In this document: piece after piece, positions 52,911-62,190 of the stretch
How positions within the stretch are numbered: position 1 is the stretch's first letter
How the letters are laid out: every line of letters begins with the position of its first letter
Assembly: GCA_904419835.1 (NCBI GenBank)
Contig: CAJFTA010000011.1
Coordinates: 44,052 to 108,051 of the forward strand
From: an uncultured Pseudoflavonifractor sp.
GTDB taxonomy: Bacteria > Bacillota > Clostridia > Oscillospirales > Oscillospiraceae
Length of the DNA: 64,000 nt
Direction: 5' to 3'
Translations under genes and position numbers: made by a program
The notes under the pieces: model-generated
What the model saw: the letters and a program-made list of their open reading frames with translations, nothing else
Databases searched by the model: none
Told to the model about the DNA's origin: nothing

Positions 52911-54713
52911 ATGAATCTGGTTCGATCCCACATCCTGGTCTGTACCGGCACCGGCTGCACCTCCTCCAACAGCCTGAAGATCATCGAGGCCTTTGAGCGT
53001 GAGCTGGAGGCCCAGGGCATGGCCAAGGAGGCCCAGGTAGTCAAGACCGGCTGCTTCGGCCTGTGCGCCATGGGCCCCATCGTCATGATCTACCCCGAGG
53101 GCGCCTGCTACACCAAGGTCACCCCGGCTGACGTGCCCGAGATTGTCTCCGAGCACATCGTCAAGGGCCGTATCGTCCAGCGGCTGCTCCACATGGAGAG
53201 CGACGAGGGCGGCACCGCCACCAGCCTGTCCGAGACCACTTTCTACAAGCACCAGCTGCGCATCGCTCTGCGCAACTGCGGCGTCATCAACCCCGAGGAT
53301 ATTGACGAGTACATCGGCGTGGACGGCTACGCCGCCCTGGGCCGCATCCTGACCGAAAAAATTCCGCCCCAGCAGGTCATTGACGAGATTCTGGCCTCCG
53401 GCCTCCGTGGCCGCGGCGGCGCCGGCTTCCCCACGGGCCGGAAGTGGCAGTTCACCCACGACGCCGTCTCCCCCGACGGGGTGAAGTTCGTCTGCTGCAA
53501 CGCCGACGAGGGCGACCCCGGCGCCTTCATGGACCGCTCCGTACTGGAGGGCGACCCCCACAGCGTCATTGAGGCCATGGCCATCGCCGGCTACTGCATC
53601 GGCGCTCAGCAGGGCTACATCTACGTCCGCGCCGAATACCCCATCGCCGTCAAGCGTCTGGAGATCGCCATCAAGCAGGCCAAGGAGTACGGCCTGCTTG
53701 GCGACAACATCTTCGATTCCGGCTTCTCCTTCAATTTGGAGCTGCGCCTGGGTGCTGGCGCCTTCGTCTGCGGCGAGGAGACCGCCCTCATGACCTCCAT
53801 CGAGGGCAAGCGCGGCGAGCCCCATCCCCGTCCTCCCTTCCCCGCCAACAAGGGTCTCTTTGAGCGGCCCACCCTGCTCAACAACGTGGAGACCTACGCC
53901 AACATCACCTGGATTCTCAACCACGGCGCGGAGAAGTTCGCCGCCATCGGTACCCCCAAGTCCACCGGCACCAAGGTCTTTGCCCTGGGCGGCAAGATCA
54001 CCAACACCGGCCTGGTGGAGATCCCCATGGGCACCCCCCTGCGCACCGTCATCGAGGACATCGGCGGCGGCTGCCCCAACGGCAAGAAGTTCAAGGCCGC
54101 CCAGACCGGCGGCCCCTCCGGCGGCTGCATCCCCGCCAGCCTCATCGACACCCCCATGGACTACGATTCCCTGGGCGCCATCGGCTCCATGATGGGCTCC
54201 GGCGGCCTCATCGTCATGGATGAGGACAACTGCATGGTGGACATCGCCAAGTTCTTCCTGGAGTTCATCGTGGACGAGAGCTGCGGCAAGTGCTCGGTGT
54301 GCCGCATCGGCACCAAGCGTCTGCTGGGTCTGCTGACCAAGATCACCGAGGGTGAGGGCACCCTGGAGGATCTGGACACCATCGAGGAGCTGTGCTACCA
54401 CCTGAAGTCCAGCGCCCTGTGCGGCCTGGGCCAGACCGCCCCCAACCCGGTGCTGTCCACCCTGAAGCACTTTAGGGACGAGTACGTGGCCCACGTGGTG
54501 GAGAAGCGCTGCCCCGCCGGCGTGTGCAAGAACCTGCTGCGCTACACCATTGACCCCGCCAAGTGCAAGGGCTGCACCCTGTGCGCCAAGAACTGCCCGG
54601 CGGGCGCCATCTCCGGCGCGGTCCGCGCGCCCCATGTCATCGACCAGAGCAAGTGCATCAAGTGCGGCGTCTGTATGGATAACTGCCGCTTCAGCGCCAT
54701 TCTCAAGGGCTAA
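52911..54713 (+). CDS. hydB: NADH-dependent [FeFe] hydrogenase, flavin subunit HydB
   Basis: Flavin- and NAD-binding subunit where electron bifurcation takes place in characterised HydABC. 600 residues: N-terminal [2Fe-2S] thioredoxin-like domain (CTGTGCTSSNS, CFGLC; 1-90), NuoF core with GLRGRGGAGFPTGRKW (FMN/NAD) and NADEGDPGAFMDRSVLEGDP, [4Fe-4S] site ESCGKCSVCRIGTKRL (about 445-465), and a C-terminal 2x[4Fe-4S] domain (CKGCTLCAKNCPAGAI, CIKCGVCMDNCRFSAI; about 545-595). AAGGAGG precedes the ATG. It is between the small ferredoxin and hydA. Confidence 0.96.
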   Translation: MNLVRSHILVCTGTGCTSSNSLKIIEAFERELEAQGMAKEAQVVKTGCFGLCAMGPIVMIYPEGACYTKVTPADVPEIVSEHIVKGRIVQRLLHMESDEGGTATSLSETTFYKHQLRIALRNCGVINPEDIDEYIGVDGYAALGRILTEKIPPQQVIDEILASGLRGRGGAGFPTGRKWQFTHDAVSPDGVKFVCCNADEGDPGAFMDRSVLEGDPHSVIEAMAIAGYCIGAQQGYIYVRAEYPIAVKRLEIAIKQAKEYGLLGDNIFDSGFSFNLELRLGAGAFVCGEETALMTSIEGKRGEPHPRPPFPANKGLFERPTLLNNVETYANITWILNHGAEKFAAIGTPKSTGTKVFALGGKITNTGLVEIPMGTPLRTVIEDIGGGCPNGKKFKAAQTGGPSGGCIPASLIDTPMDYDSLGAIGSMMGSGGLIVMDEDNCMVDIAKFFLEFIVDESCGKCSVCRIGTKRLLGLLTKITEGEGTLEDLDTIEELCYHLKSSALCGLGQTAPNPVLSTLKHFRDEYVAHVVEKRCPAGVCKNLLRYTIDPAKCKGCTLCAKNCPAGAISGAVRAPHVIDQSKCIKCGVCMDNCRFSAILKG

Positions 54714-54728
54714 AGGAGGGGAAACAAG

Positions 54729-56483
54729 ATGGAACAGAAGATGGTCAATCTGAAAATCGACAACATCCCGGTCTCCGTGCCCGCCGGCACCACCGTGCTG
54801 GAGGCGGCCCGGAACGCGGGCATCAAAATCCCCTCCCTGTGCTTCCTCAAGGACATCAACGAGATCGGCGCCTGCCGTATCTGCGTGGTGGAGGTCAAGG
54901 GCGCCAAGAGCCTGGTGGCCTCCTGCGTGTACCCGGTCAGCGAGGGGATGGAGGTCTTCACCAACACCGAGAAGGTGCGCCACTCCCGCCAGCTCACCCT
55001 GGAGCTGATTTTGTCCAACCACCGGATGGACTGCCTCACCTGCTCCCGCAGCGGCCGCTGCGAGCTGCAGGACCTGGCCCGGGACCTGGGCATCGACGCT
55101 GTGCGCTACGCCGCCGACAACCTGCCTCCCCAGATTGAGGACTCCGCGCCCCATCTCATCCGGGACAACTCCAAGTGCGTCCTGTGCCGCCGGTGCACCG
55201 CCGTGTGCCGCAAGAGCCAGGAGGTGGGCGTCATCGGCTGCAACGACCGCGGCTTTGCCACACACGTGGGCTGCGCCTTTGACCGGGACCTGAACGAGGT
55301 GGACTGCGTGTCCTGCGGCCAGTGCATCGTGGCCTGCCCCACCGGCGCCCTCCAGGAGAAGGACGACACCGCCAAGGTGTGGGCCGCCCTCAACGATCCC
55401 ACCAAGCACGTGGTGGTGGGCCCCGCCCCCTCCATCCGCGTCACCCTGGGCGAGTGCTTCGGCATGCCCATCGGCACCAACGTGGAGGGCAAGATGGTCA
55501 CCGCCCTGCGCCGTCTGGGCTTTGACAAGGTCTTTGACGTGGACAACGCCGCCGACTTCACCATCATGGAGGAGGGCACCGAGTTCCTCCACCGCCTCCA
55601 GAACGGCGGCACCCTGCCCCTCATCACCTCCTGCTCCCCCGGTTGGATCCGGTTCTGCGAGCAGCACTACCCCGAGATGGTGCCCAACCTGTCCTCCTGC
55701 AAGTCCCCCCAGCAGATGTTCGGCACCCTGGTCAAGACCTACTACGCCGAGAAGATGGGCATCAACCCCCGGGACATCTTCGTGGTGTCCATCATGCCCT
55801 GCACCGCCAAGAAGTACGAGGTACGGCGTGAGGAAATGCGCCAGCACGGCTGGCTGCCCGTGGACGTGTCCCTCACCACCCGTGAGCTGGGCCGCATGAT
55901 CACCCGTGCCGGCCTGCTGTTCCAGAACCTGCCCGACGGCGAGTTCGACGAGATGCTGGGCGTGTCCACCGGCGCGGCCACCATCTTCGGCGCCTCCGGC
56001 GGCGTGATGGAAGCCGCCCTGCGCACCGTGGTGGAGATTGTCACCAAGGGCGAGATGAAGCCCCTGGAGTTCACCGAGGTCCGTGGCATGACCGGCATCA
56101 AGGAGGCCAGCTACGACCTGCCCGGCAAGACCGTCCGGGTGTGCGTCACCTCCGGCCTGGCCAACGCCAAGAAGGTGCTGGACGGGGTCAAATCCGGCGA
56201 GATGCAGTACGACTTCATCGAGATCATGGCCTGTCCCGGCGGCTGCATCAACGGCGGCGGCCAGCCCATCCAGCACGCCGACGTGCGGAACTGGACCGAC
56301 GTCCGCTCCCTGCGTGCCAAGGCCCTCTACACCCAGGACGAGGGCATGACCTACCGCCGCAGCCATGAGAACCCCATCGTCCAGCAGATCTACAAGGAGT
56401 ATCTGGGCGAGCCCGGCGGCCACCGGGCCCACGAGCTGCTCCACACCGTCTATATCCCCCAGAAGCGGTACCGCACCGAGTAA
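54729..56483 (+). CDS. hydA: NADH-dependent [FeFe] hydrogenase, catalytic subunit HydA
   Basis: H2-forming/oxidising subunit. 584 residues: N-terminal [2Fe-2S] domain (CFLKDINEIGACRICVVEV), His-ligated [4Fe-4S] site (HRMDCLTCSRSGRCELQD), two ferredoxin [4Fe-4S] motifs (CVLCRRCTAVC, CVSCGQCIVAC) and the H-cluster motifs TSCSPGW (Cys302), MPCTAKK (Cys358) and MACPGGCINGGG (Cys502, Cys506). No C-terminal [2Fe-2S] extension is present. GGAGGGG precedes the ATG. With HydB and HydC it can couple NADH and reduced ferredoxin to H2. Maturases HydE/F/G are not in the window. Confidence 0.97.
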   Translation: MEQKMVNLKIDNIPVSVPAGTTVLEAARNAGIKIPSLCFLKDINEIGACRICVVEVKGAKSLVASCVYPVSEGMEVFTNTEKVRHSRQLTLELILSNHRMDCLTCSRSGRCELQDLARDLGIDAVRYAADNLPPQIEDSAPHLIRDNSKCVLCRRCTAVCRKSQEVGVIGCNDRGFATHVGCAFDRDLNEVDCVSCGQCIVACPTGALQEKDDTAKVWAALNDPTKHVVVGPAPSIRVTLGECFGMPIGTNVEGKMVTALRRLGFDKVFDVDNAADFTIMEEGTEFLHRLQNGGTLPLITSCSPGWIRFCEQHYPEMVPNLSSCKSPQQMFGTLVKTYYAEKMGINPRDIFVVSIMPCTAKKYEVRREEMRQHGWLPVDVSLTTRELGRMITRAGLLFQNLPDGEFDEMLGVSTGAATIFGASGGVMEAALRTVVEIVTKGEMKPLEFTEVRGMTGIKEASYDLPGKTVRVCVTSGLANAKKVLDGVKSGEMQYDFIEIMACPGGCINGGGQPIQHADVRNWTDVRSLRAKALYTQDEGMTYRRSHENPIVQQIYKEYLGEPGGHRAHELLHTVYIPQKRYRTE

Positions 56484-56587
56484 GCGGAGGGTGCCGCGTC
56501 CGCCGCCAAGGCGGGCGCGGCGCTCTGGCCCGTAAAACCCATTCTGCCTCCAGCGGCGCGGTTCCGCTGCGGCGGCATCCCATATCC

Positions 56588-56640
56588 GCGGGAGAAATGG
56601 GGTCTGAAAATCCCCCTTTCTCCCGCCTTTCTTTGCTTTT
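56588..56640 (+). terminator. Terminator of the hydrogenase operon
   Basis: GCGGGAGAAA (56588-56597) and GGGG pair with CCCC and TTTCTCCCGC (56617-56626), then a T-rich tract. A GC stem GCCGCGTCCGCC/GGCGGGCGCGGC (56493-56521) lies between it and hydA. Together they make up most of the 291-base gap. Confidence 0.85.
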
Positions 56641-56774
56641 TCCGGCTGCGGAGGCGTTTTCTGCTCTATTTTCCCATTTTAGCCAATTGTCCAATTCCAT
56701 GTTGCTTTTTTCTCTGTAATTATGTAAAATAAGAGGCGGAACTCTGACTCTACTCTTCTCTGGAGGCGGCATAT

Positions 56775-57467
56775 ATGGATCTCACCAGCTATCGCGAGAG
56801 CAGCAAGAAAGTCGCGGAATTTCTCACCAAGGTTCCCCCCGCCCTGCTGGACAGCGGCACCCTGGTCCGGGTCCCGGCCGGGCAGGTGGTGGTGCGCCAG
56901 GAGGAGCCGGTGAAGTTCGCCTGGTTCCTGCTCATGGGCGAGCTGCTCACCTTCAGCGAGACGGAGGACGGCAAGAAGTCCAGCTTTATCACCCTGGACG
57001 CCCCCAGCATGCTCTCCGACCTGGAGCTGCTGGCCGACATGCCGGTCTACGCCTCCAACGTTATGGCCAACACCGACTGCGACATGATCCGCTGCGACGC
57101 CGCCATGGTCTCCCGCTGGCTGGACAACGACCTGCCCTTCCTGCGGACGGTCTCCGCCCTGTGCAACCGCAAGACCTATGACAGCTCCTATTACCGGGGC
57201 AAGTCCGCCTTCCGCTCCAGCCTGGACAAGGTAGCCATCTACCTGCTGCGGTACTGCTCCCTGACGCCCCCCGCCGCCGCCCGGGAGACCGTGGTCACCA
57301 AGACCAGGCAGACCATGTCCAGCGAGCTTATCATGAGCGCCAAGACCGTGGACCGCTGCCTCCAGCAGCTTCAGGACGGGGACTACCTCTCCATTGTCCG
57401 GGGCAAGGTCCACATCACGGCGGACCAGTACGCCCGCCTGCTGGAAAACTGGGGAAAGAACGACTGA
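56775..57467 (+). CDS. Crp/Fnr-family transcriptional regulator
   Basis: A 230-residue regulator: cyclic-nucleotide-binding-like jelly roll (about 25-120; VPAGQVVVRQEEPVKFAWFL, ITLDAPSMLSDLELLADMPV) and a C-terminal helix-turn-helix (about 165-220; RQTMSSELIMSAKTVDRCLQ). No N-terminal cysteine cluster as in Fnr. Relatives sense cAMP, CO, haem, NO or chlorophenols; the ligand here is unknown. It has its own transcript after the hydrogenase terminator; control of hydCBA is possible from position only. GGAGGCGG precedes the ATG. Confidence 0.85.
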   Translation: MDLTSYRESSKKVAEFLTKVPPALLDSGTLVRVPAGQVVVRQEEPVKFAWFLLMGELLTFSETEDGKKSSFITLDAPSMLSDLELLADMPVYASNVMANTDCDMIRCDAAMVSRWLDNDLPFLRTVSALCNRKTYDSSYYRGKSAFRSSLDKVAIYLLRYCSLTPPAAARETVVTKTRQTMSSELIMSAKTVDRCLQQLQDGDYLSIVRGKVHITADQYARLLENWGKND

Positions 57468-57492
57468 GCGTCCTGCCCGTTCCGCCTCTTCC

Positions 57493-57528
57493 GCCCGCTG
57501 TCCCGCAAGTGGGGACAGCGGGCTTTTT
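57493..57528 (+). terminator. Terminator of the Crp/Fnr gene
   Basis: GCCCGCTGTCCC (57493-57504) pairs with GGGACAGCGGGC (57512-57523), then T5. Confidence 0.92.
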
Positions 57529-57594
57529 CTGCCGTTTTTCCCGGCCTGGGCGAAGATTTTGTCACGCTTTTCTCGGATAACAGCCGTGTGTCCG

Positions 57595-57623
57595 TTGCTT
57601 TTTTCCCTCCTCTGGTGTAAAAT
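57595..57623 (+). promoter_or_regulatory. Promoter of the zinc-ribbon gene
   Basis: TTGCTT (57595-57600), 17-base spacer, TAAAAT (57618-57623). Confidence 0.6.
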
Positions 57624-57678
57624 ACCTCTGACTCGCCGCATACTATGGCCTGAACGCTGAAAAAGGAGGTTCTCCGGT

Positions 57679-58071
57679 ATGGATGAACGTGTGAGAGAGC
57701 TGCTGGATCGGGTGCGGGGCACCGCACTGACCATGGGCGAGGCAGCGGGCGCCACGGCCCGGTATGCCGCCAAATGCGCCGGGCAGACCGTGGACATTGC
57801 CAAGCTCAATATGAAGATTTTTGATCTGAAGACCGACATCAACGCCCTGCTGCGGGAGGTTGGCCAGGCGGTCTACGACACCCATCTGGGCCGCTCCGCC
57901 GACCAGTCTGCGCTGGAGGAAAAGCTGGGCCGGATTGACGAGAAGAATCGCGCCATCGGCGAGCTGAAGGACCGTATCGCCGCCCTGAAGCACGCCAAGG
58001 AGTGCCCCGCCTGCGGCGCCTCCTGCGGCCGGGACGACAAATTCTGCAAGAGCTGCGGCCGGCCCTTCTGA
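57679..58071 (+). CDS. Small coiled-coil zinc-ribbon protein
   Basis: A 130-residue protein of unknown function. Residues 1-105 are helical and probably coiled (LEEKLGRIDEKNRAIGELKD), and the C-terminus is a zinc ribbon with CPACGASC and CKSCGRPF. Proteins of this layout are common and uncharacterised in Clostridia. AAAAAGGAGG precedes the ATG. It is followed 82 bases later by punA, with no terminator visible, so the two may be cotranscribed. Confidence 0.75.
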   Translation: MDERVRELLDRVRGTALTMGEAAGATARYAAKCAGQTVDIAKLNMKIFDLKTDINALLREVGQAVYDTHLGRSADQSALEEKLGRIDEKNRAIGELKDRIAALKHAKECPACGASCGRDDKFCKSCGRPF

Positions 58072-58153
58072 GTCCGGCGGGTTTATTTCCCCTTCCATCC
58101 ACGCCGGGCGGCCCCTCCGCCCGGCTCCACCCACTACAAAGGAGGACAAGCGT

Positions 58154-58978
58154 ATGAACTATACCTTTGCCCAGTATCAGGAGAGCGCGGAGTACATCCG
58201 CTCCAAAATCGGCGGCTTTACCCCCAAGGCGGCTATGGTGCTGGGTTCCGGCCTGGGCTTCATGGGCGACGTGGTGAAGGACCCCATTGTGGTGCCCTAC
58301 GGGGAGATCCCCCACTTCAAGGCCTCCACCGCCCCCGGCCACAAGGGCCAGCTGGTGTTCGGCTACCTAGAGGACAAGCCTGTGGCCGTGATGCAGGGCC
58401 GCATGCACCACTATGAGGGCTACTCCTATGAGGAGGTCTCCTACGCCGTGCGGGTGCTGCGCCTGCTGGGCGCCGACACCCTCATTGTCACCAACGCCGC
58501 CGGCTGCGTCCGCACCGACTGGAAGGCCGGCGATCTGATGCTCATCACCGACCACATCAAGATGTTCTCCGAGTCCCCCCTCCGGGGGGAGAATCTGCCC
58601 GAGTTCGGCGTCCGTTTCCCCGACGCCTCCTCTCTGTACACCCCCGCACTGCGGGATCTGGCCCGCCAGGCCGCGGCAGAGCTGGGCATTGAACTGCGGG
58701 AGGGCGTCTACTTCTACTGCTACGGCCCCCAGTACGAGACCCCTGCCGAGGTGCGGGCGGCCCGCATCCTGGGCGGCGACGCGGTGGGCATGTCCACTGC
58801 CCCCGAGGTCATCGTGGCCGGCCACTGCGGCATGCAGGTGCTGGGCTTCACCCTGCTGAGCAACATGGCCGCCGGCATCCTGGACCAGCCCCTCAGCGAG
58901 CAGGAGGTGCTGGACGCCGCCGAGGCCTGCAAGGACAAGTTCTCCCGGCTGGTGCTCTCCTGCCTGAAGAAGCTGTAA
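58154..58978 (+). CDS. punA: Purine nucleoside phosphorylase
   Basis: Phosphorolysis of (deoxy)inosine and guanosine to base plus ribose-1-phosphate. 274 residues, trimeric PNP class. MVLGSGLGFMGDVV (phosphate loop), MQGRMHHYEGYSYEEVSYAV, LIVTNAAGCVRTDWKAGDLM (usually NAAGG; here Cys replaces the second Gly) and GGDAVGMSTAPEVIVAGHCG are present. AAAGGAGG precedes the ATG. The following gene, an MTA/SAH deaminase, is also nucleoside salvage. Confidence 0.94.
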   Translation: MNYTFAQYQESAEYIRSKIGGFTPKAAMVLGSGLGFMGDVVKDPIVVPYGEIPHFKASTAPGHKGQLVFGYLEDKPVAVMQGRMHHYEGYSYEEVSYAVRVLRLLGADTLIVTNAAGCVRTDWKAGDLMLITDHIKMFSESPLRGENLPEFGVRFPDASSLYTPALRDLARQAAAELGIELREGVYFYCYGPQYETPAEVRAARILGGDAVGMSTAPEVIVAGHCGMQVLGFTLLSNMAAGILDQPLSEQEVLDAAEACKDKFSRLVLSCLKKL

Positions 58979-58992
58979 GATAACCGCCCCGT

Positions 58993-59035
58993 GGGAGACG
59001 GCGCCGGGTTCCGGCGTCCGTCTCCGCGGTTTTTT
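58993..59035 (+). terminator. Terminator after punA
   Basis: GGGAGACGG and GCCGG pair with CCGGC and CCGTCTCC, then GCGG and TTTTTT. Confidence 0.85.
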
Positions 59036-59079
59036 CCCGACTTTATCCTGCTTTATACTGAGATTAAGGGGGTTTTCCC

Positions 59080-60381
59080 ATGTCTGTTCTGTTTGAAAAC
59101 GCCTGCGCCGTGCTGATGGACGAGAAGAACACGGTGCTGGAGGGGGCCTTTGTGGCCGTGGAGGGGGACAAGATCTCCTACGTGGGCACGCAGCGGCCCC
59201 AGGGGGCCTTCGGCCAGGTCATCGACGCCGCCGGCAAGGTGCTCATGCCCGGTCTGGTCAACGCCCACACCCACGTGCCCATGACCCTCATGCGGGGATA
59301 CGGCGACGGCAACAACCTCCAGGACTGGCTGACCAAGTTCATTTTCCCGGTGGAGGACAAGTGGGACTGCCGTGCCATCCATTCCGCCACCGCCCTGGGT
59401 CTGGCCGAGATGATCATGTCGGGCACCACCTGCCTGGCCGACATGTACATGTTCTGCGACGAGATCTGCCAGGAAGTGGCCGCCGCCGGCATCAACGCCA
59501 ACATCGCCCGTGGCGTCACCGCCTTTGACCCCGCCGCCGACTTCTCCACCTGGACCTCCTGCGTGGAGACCCGGGAGCTGGTGGACAAGTGGCACGGCTA
59601 CAACAACGGCCAGATCCGCATTGACGCCTGCCTCCACGGCGAGTACACCTCCTTCTCCGCCCCCCAGATCTGGGACAGCGTGGCCCAGTACGCCAAGGAG
59701 AAGGGCCTGGGCATGCACATCCACATCTCCGAGACCAAGACCGAACATGAGGAGTGCCTGAGCCGCTGGGGCATGACCCCGGTGCAGGTGATGGAGAAGC
59801 ACGGCCTGTGGGACGTGCGGGCCATCGCCGCCCACTGCGTGTGGACCACCCAGGACGACTGGGCCATCATGGCCGAACACGGCGTGTCCGCCATCCACAA
59901 CCCCTGCTCCAACCTGAAGCTGGGCAGCGGCGTGGCCCCTGTCATCGGCATGCGGAAGGCCGGAATCAACGTGGCTCTGGGCACTGACGGCGTGTCCTCC
60001 AACAACACCACCGACCTCTTTGAGGATATGAAGATCGCCGCCATGCTCCAGAACGGCGTGGAGCACGATCCCCTGGCCCTGCTGCCCTCCGACGCCCTGC
60101 GGATGGCCACCGTCAACGGCGCCAAGGCCCTAGGCCGCAACACCGGCCGCATCGCCGTAGGCTGTGATGCCGACCTCATCCTGGTGGACTTTGACCACAT
60201 CAACCTGATGCCCCGGCACGACGTGATCTCCAACCTGGTGTACGCCGCCCACGGCTGCGACGTGGCCATGAATATGTGCCGCGGCAAGGTCATATACAAG
60301 GATGGGGAGTTCCTCACCATCGACATCGACCGGGTCAAGCACGAGGTGAAGGAGTACGCCCTTCCCCTGCTCTTCGGCTGA
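59080..60381 (+). CDS. mtaD: Amidohydrolase, 5'-methylthioadenosine/S-adenosylhomocysteine deaminase
   Basis: Deaminates MTA and SAH to the inosyl forms; part of SAM salvage. 433 residues, metal-dependent amidohydrolase barrel. PGLVNAHTHVPMTLMRGYGD gives the HxH site, MHIHISETKTEHEECLSRWG and AAHCVWTTQDDWAIMAEHGV hold the metal and catalytic His/Glu, and LGTDGVSSNNTTDLFEDMKI the Asp. The MTA/SAH deaminase call (rather than guanine deaminase or chlorohydrolase) rests on HMRG- and SNNTTD-like signatures from memory. The start follows AAGGGGG. Confidence 0.88.
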   Translation: MSVLFENACAVLMDEKNTVLEGAFVAVEGDKISYVGTQRPQGAFGQVIDAAGKVLMPGLVNAHTHVPMTLMRGYGDGNNLQDWLTKFIFPVEDKWDCRAIHSATALGLAEMIMSGTTCLADMYMFCDEICQEVAAAGINANIARGVTAFDPAADFSTWTSCVETRELVDKWHGYNNGQIRIDACLHGEYTSFSAPQIWDSVAQYAKEKGLGMHIHISETKTEHEECLSRWGMTPVQVMEKHGLWDVRAIAAHCVWTTQDDWAIMAEHGVSAIHNPCSNLKLGSGVAPVIGMRKAGINVALGTDGVSSNNTTDLFEDMKIAAMLQNGVEHDPLALLPSDALRMATVNGAKALGRNTGRIAVGCDADLILVDFDHINLMPRHDVISNLVYAAHGCDVAMNMCRGKVIYKDGEFLTIDIDRVKHEVKEYALPLLFG

Positions 60382-60434
60382 GCCGCCAACCAACACAGCC
60401 GCCCGGCGGCTGTCCTGTGAAAGGAATGTAGCCC

Positions 60435-62063
60435 TTGTCTAACGCAGAAAAGAAAAGCACCTTCTTCGGCGGCGCCGCCATTCTGGCTGCCAGCGCCATC
60501 CTGGTGAAGGTCATCGGCGCCATCTACCGCATCCCTCTGGGGAACATCCTCTCCGACGAGGTGATGGCCGACTACAACAGCGCCTATAACATCTATAACT
60601 TCTTCCTCACCATCTCCACCGCCGGCCTGCCCGTGGCTCTGTCCAAGACCATCTCGGAGGCCAACGCCCTGGGCCGCCACAACCAGGTCCAGCGCACCTT
60701 CCGGGTGGCCTTCATCACCTTCCTGATTCTGGGCCTGCTCAGCTTCTTCTGCATGACCGTGCTGGCCGCGCCCATGGCCCAGATCGTCATCAGCAACCCC
60801 AAAGCGGTGTACTGCGTCATGGCCCTGGCTCCGTCGGTGCTGTGCGTGTGCATCATGTCCGCCTTCCGCGGCTACTTCCAGGGCCACTTCAACATGATGC
60901 CCACCGGCATCTCCCAGGTCATTGAGGCCTTCTTCAAGCTGGTGGTGGGCCTGGCCCTGGCCCTGTTCCTGGTCAACGTGATCCAGAAGCCTGAGCTGGG
61001 CAGCGTGGGCGCCATCATCGGCGTGTCCTGCGGCAGCGTGGTGGCTCTGCTGTATATCCTGTTCCTCTTCTTCCGGGACCGGAAGCGCCGTCAGCGTATC
61101 CACGCCACCGACCGGCCCGACGGCTCCATGCGCATTCTCAGCAACCTGCTGAAGCTGGCCATCCCCATCACCCTGGGCTCCGCCGCCACCTCTCTGGTCA
61201 CCCTCATCGACACCAAGCTGGTCATGAGCCAGCTCCAGAGCGTGTACCAGACTGTGGACGGTCTGGGCAAGGAGGCGGCTCTGGACGCCGCCCGCGGCCT
61301 CTACGGCATCTACTCCAAGACCATGTCCATCTACAACCTGCCCTTCTCCATGATGGTGCCCCTCACCGCATGCATCATCCCCGCCGTGTCCGCCAGCCTG
61401 GCCCGGCGTGACCACCTGGGCGCCCAGAAGGTCAGCGAGTCCGCCCTGCGCATCGGCCTGCTGCTGGCCCTGCCCATGGGCATGGGCCTGTTCGCCCTGG
61501 GCGGCCCCATCATGGGCCTCCTGTTCCCCACCATTGACGTGTCCGTGGCCGGTCCCCTGCTGTCCGTGCTGGGCCTGGCCTCCGTCTTCGTGGCCCTCCA
61601 GCTGCTGTGCAACTCCATCCTCCAGGCCAACGGCATGGTCAACCTGCCCATCCTGGCGGTGATCATCGGCGGCGTGGTGAAGGTTGTGGTCAACTTCATC
61701 CTGGTGGGCAACCCCAACATCCGCATCAACGGCGCTCCGGTGGGCACCCTCACCTGCTTTATCGTCATCAGCGCCCTGGAGATCTTCATCATCCGCCGCT
61801 CCATCCCCGCCCCCCCCAGCTTCCTGCGGGCCTTTCTCAAGCCCTTTGTGCCCTCGGTCATCATGGCCGCTGCCGCCTGGGCTACCTATGGCCTGCTGAC
61901 CAACTTCCTCCACATGGGCAACTCCCTGGCCACCATCGGCGGCATCGGTGTCGGCGTGGTGGTGTATCTGGTCCTGGTGCTGGCGCTGCGGGTACTCTCC
62001 CGGGAGGATCTGGAGCTTATGCCCAAGGGTGACAAGATCGCCAAAATTCTGCACATTAAATAA
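60435..62063 (+). CDS. Polysaccharide/lipid flippase of the SpoVB/MurJ (MOP) family
   Basis: A 542-residue transporter with about 14 TM helices. KSTFFGGAAILAASAILVKV and IGAIYRIPLGNILSDEVMAD at the N-terminus, and YNIYNFFLTISTAGLPVALS, are typical of the clostridial 'stage V sporulation protein B / putative polysaccharide biosynthesis protein' group. These move undecaprenyl-linked precursors, often lipid II, across the membrane. Start TTG 60435 is nine bases after AAGGA. It lies between the deaminase and mazG, without functional neighbours that reveal the cargo. Confidence 0.87.
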   Translation: MSNAEKKSTFFGGAAILAASAILVKVIGAIYRIPLGNILSDEVMADYNSAYNIYNFFLTISTAGLPVALSKTISEANALGRHNQVQRTFRVAFITFLILGLLSFFCMTVLAAPMAQIVISNPKAVYCVMALAPSVLCVCIMSAFRGYFQGHFNMMPTGISQVIEAFFKLVVGLALALFLVNVIQKPELGSVGAIIGVSCGSVVALLYILFLFFRDRKRRQRIHATDRPDGSMRILSNLLKLAIPITLGSAATSLVTLIDTKLVMSQLQSVYQTVDGLGKEAALDAARGLYGIYSKTMSIYNLPFSMMVPLTACIIPAVSASLARRDHLGAQKVSESALRIGLLLALPMGMGLFALGGPIMGLLFPTIDVSVAGPLLSVLGLASVFVALQLLCNSILQANGMVNLPILAVIIGGVVKVVVNFILVGNPNIRINGAPVGTLTCFIVISALEIFIIRRSIPAPPSFLRAFLKPFVPSVIMAAAAWATYGLLTNFLHMGNSLATIGGIGVGVVVYLVLVLALRVLSREDLELMPKGDKIAKILHIK

Positions 62064-62086
62064 TCGGGTACCGTGCGCCCCTTTTT

Positions 62087-62127
62087 GTCAGCCGCCCCGC
62101 AGTTTGGCGGGACGGCTGACCTCTTTC
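62087..62127 (+). terminator. Hairpin terminator after the flippase gene
   Basis: GTCAGCCG (62087-62094) pairs with CGGCTGAC (62113-62120), with GC-rich inner pairing; the tail CTCTTTCC is only partly T-rich. Confidence 0.6.
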
Positions 62128-62190
62128 CCGTTCATTTTCGGTCACGAAGGATAAAAAAGGCCAAAAAACGCTTGCAGGAGTGTACAAAGT

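Noticed and set aside
52371..56444. A 1357-codon open frame on the minus strand opposite hydBA.
   Set aside because: It is a shadow of GC-rich third positions: low-complexity Gly/Val/Leu/His composition, no motifs, no ribosome site, and it lies exactly opposite well-identified Fe-S proteins.
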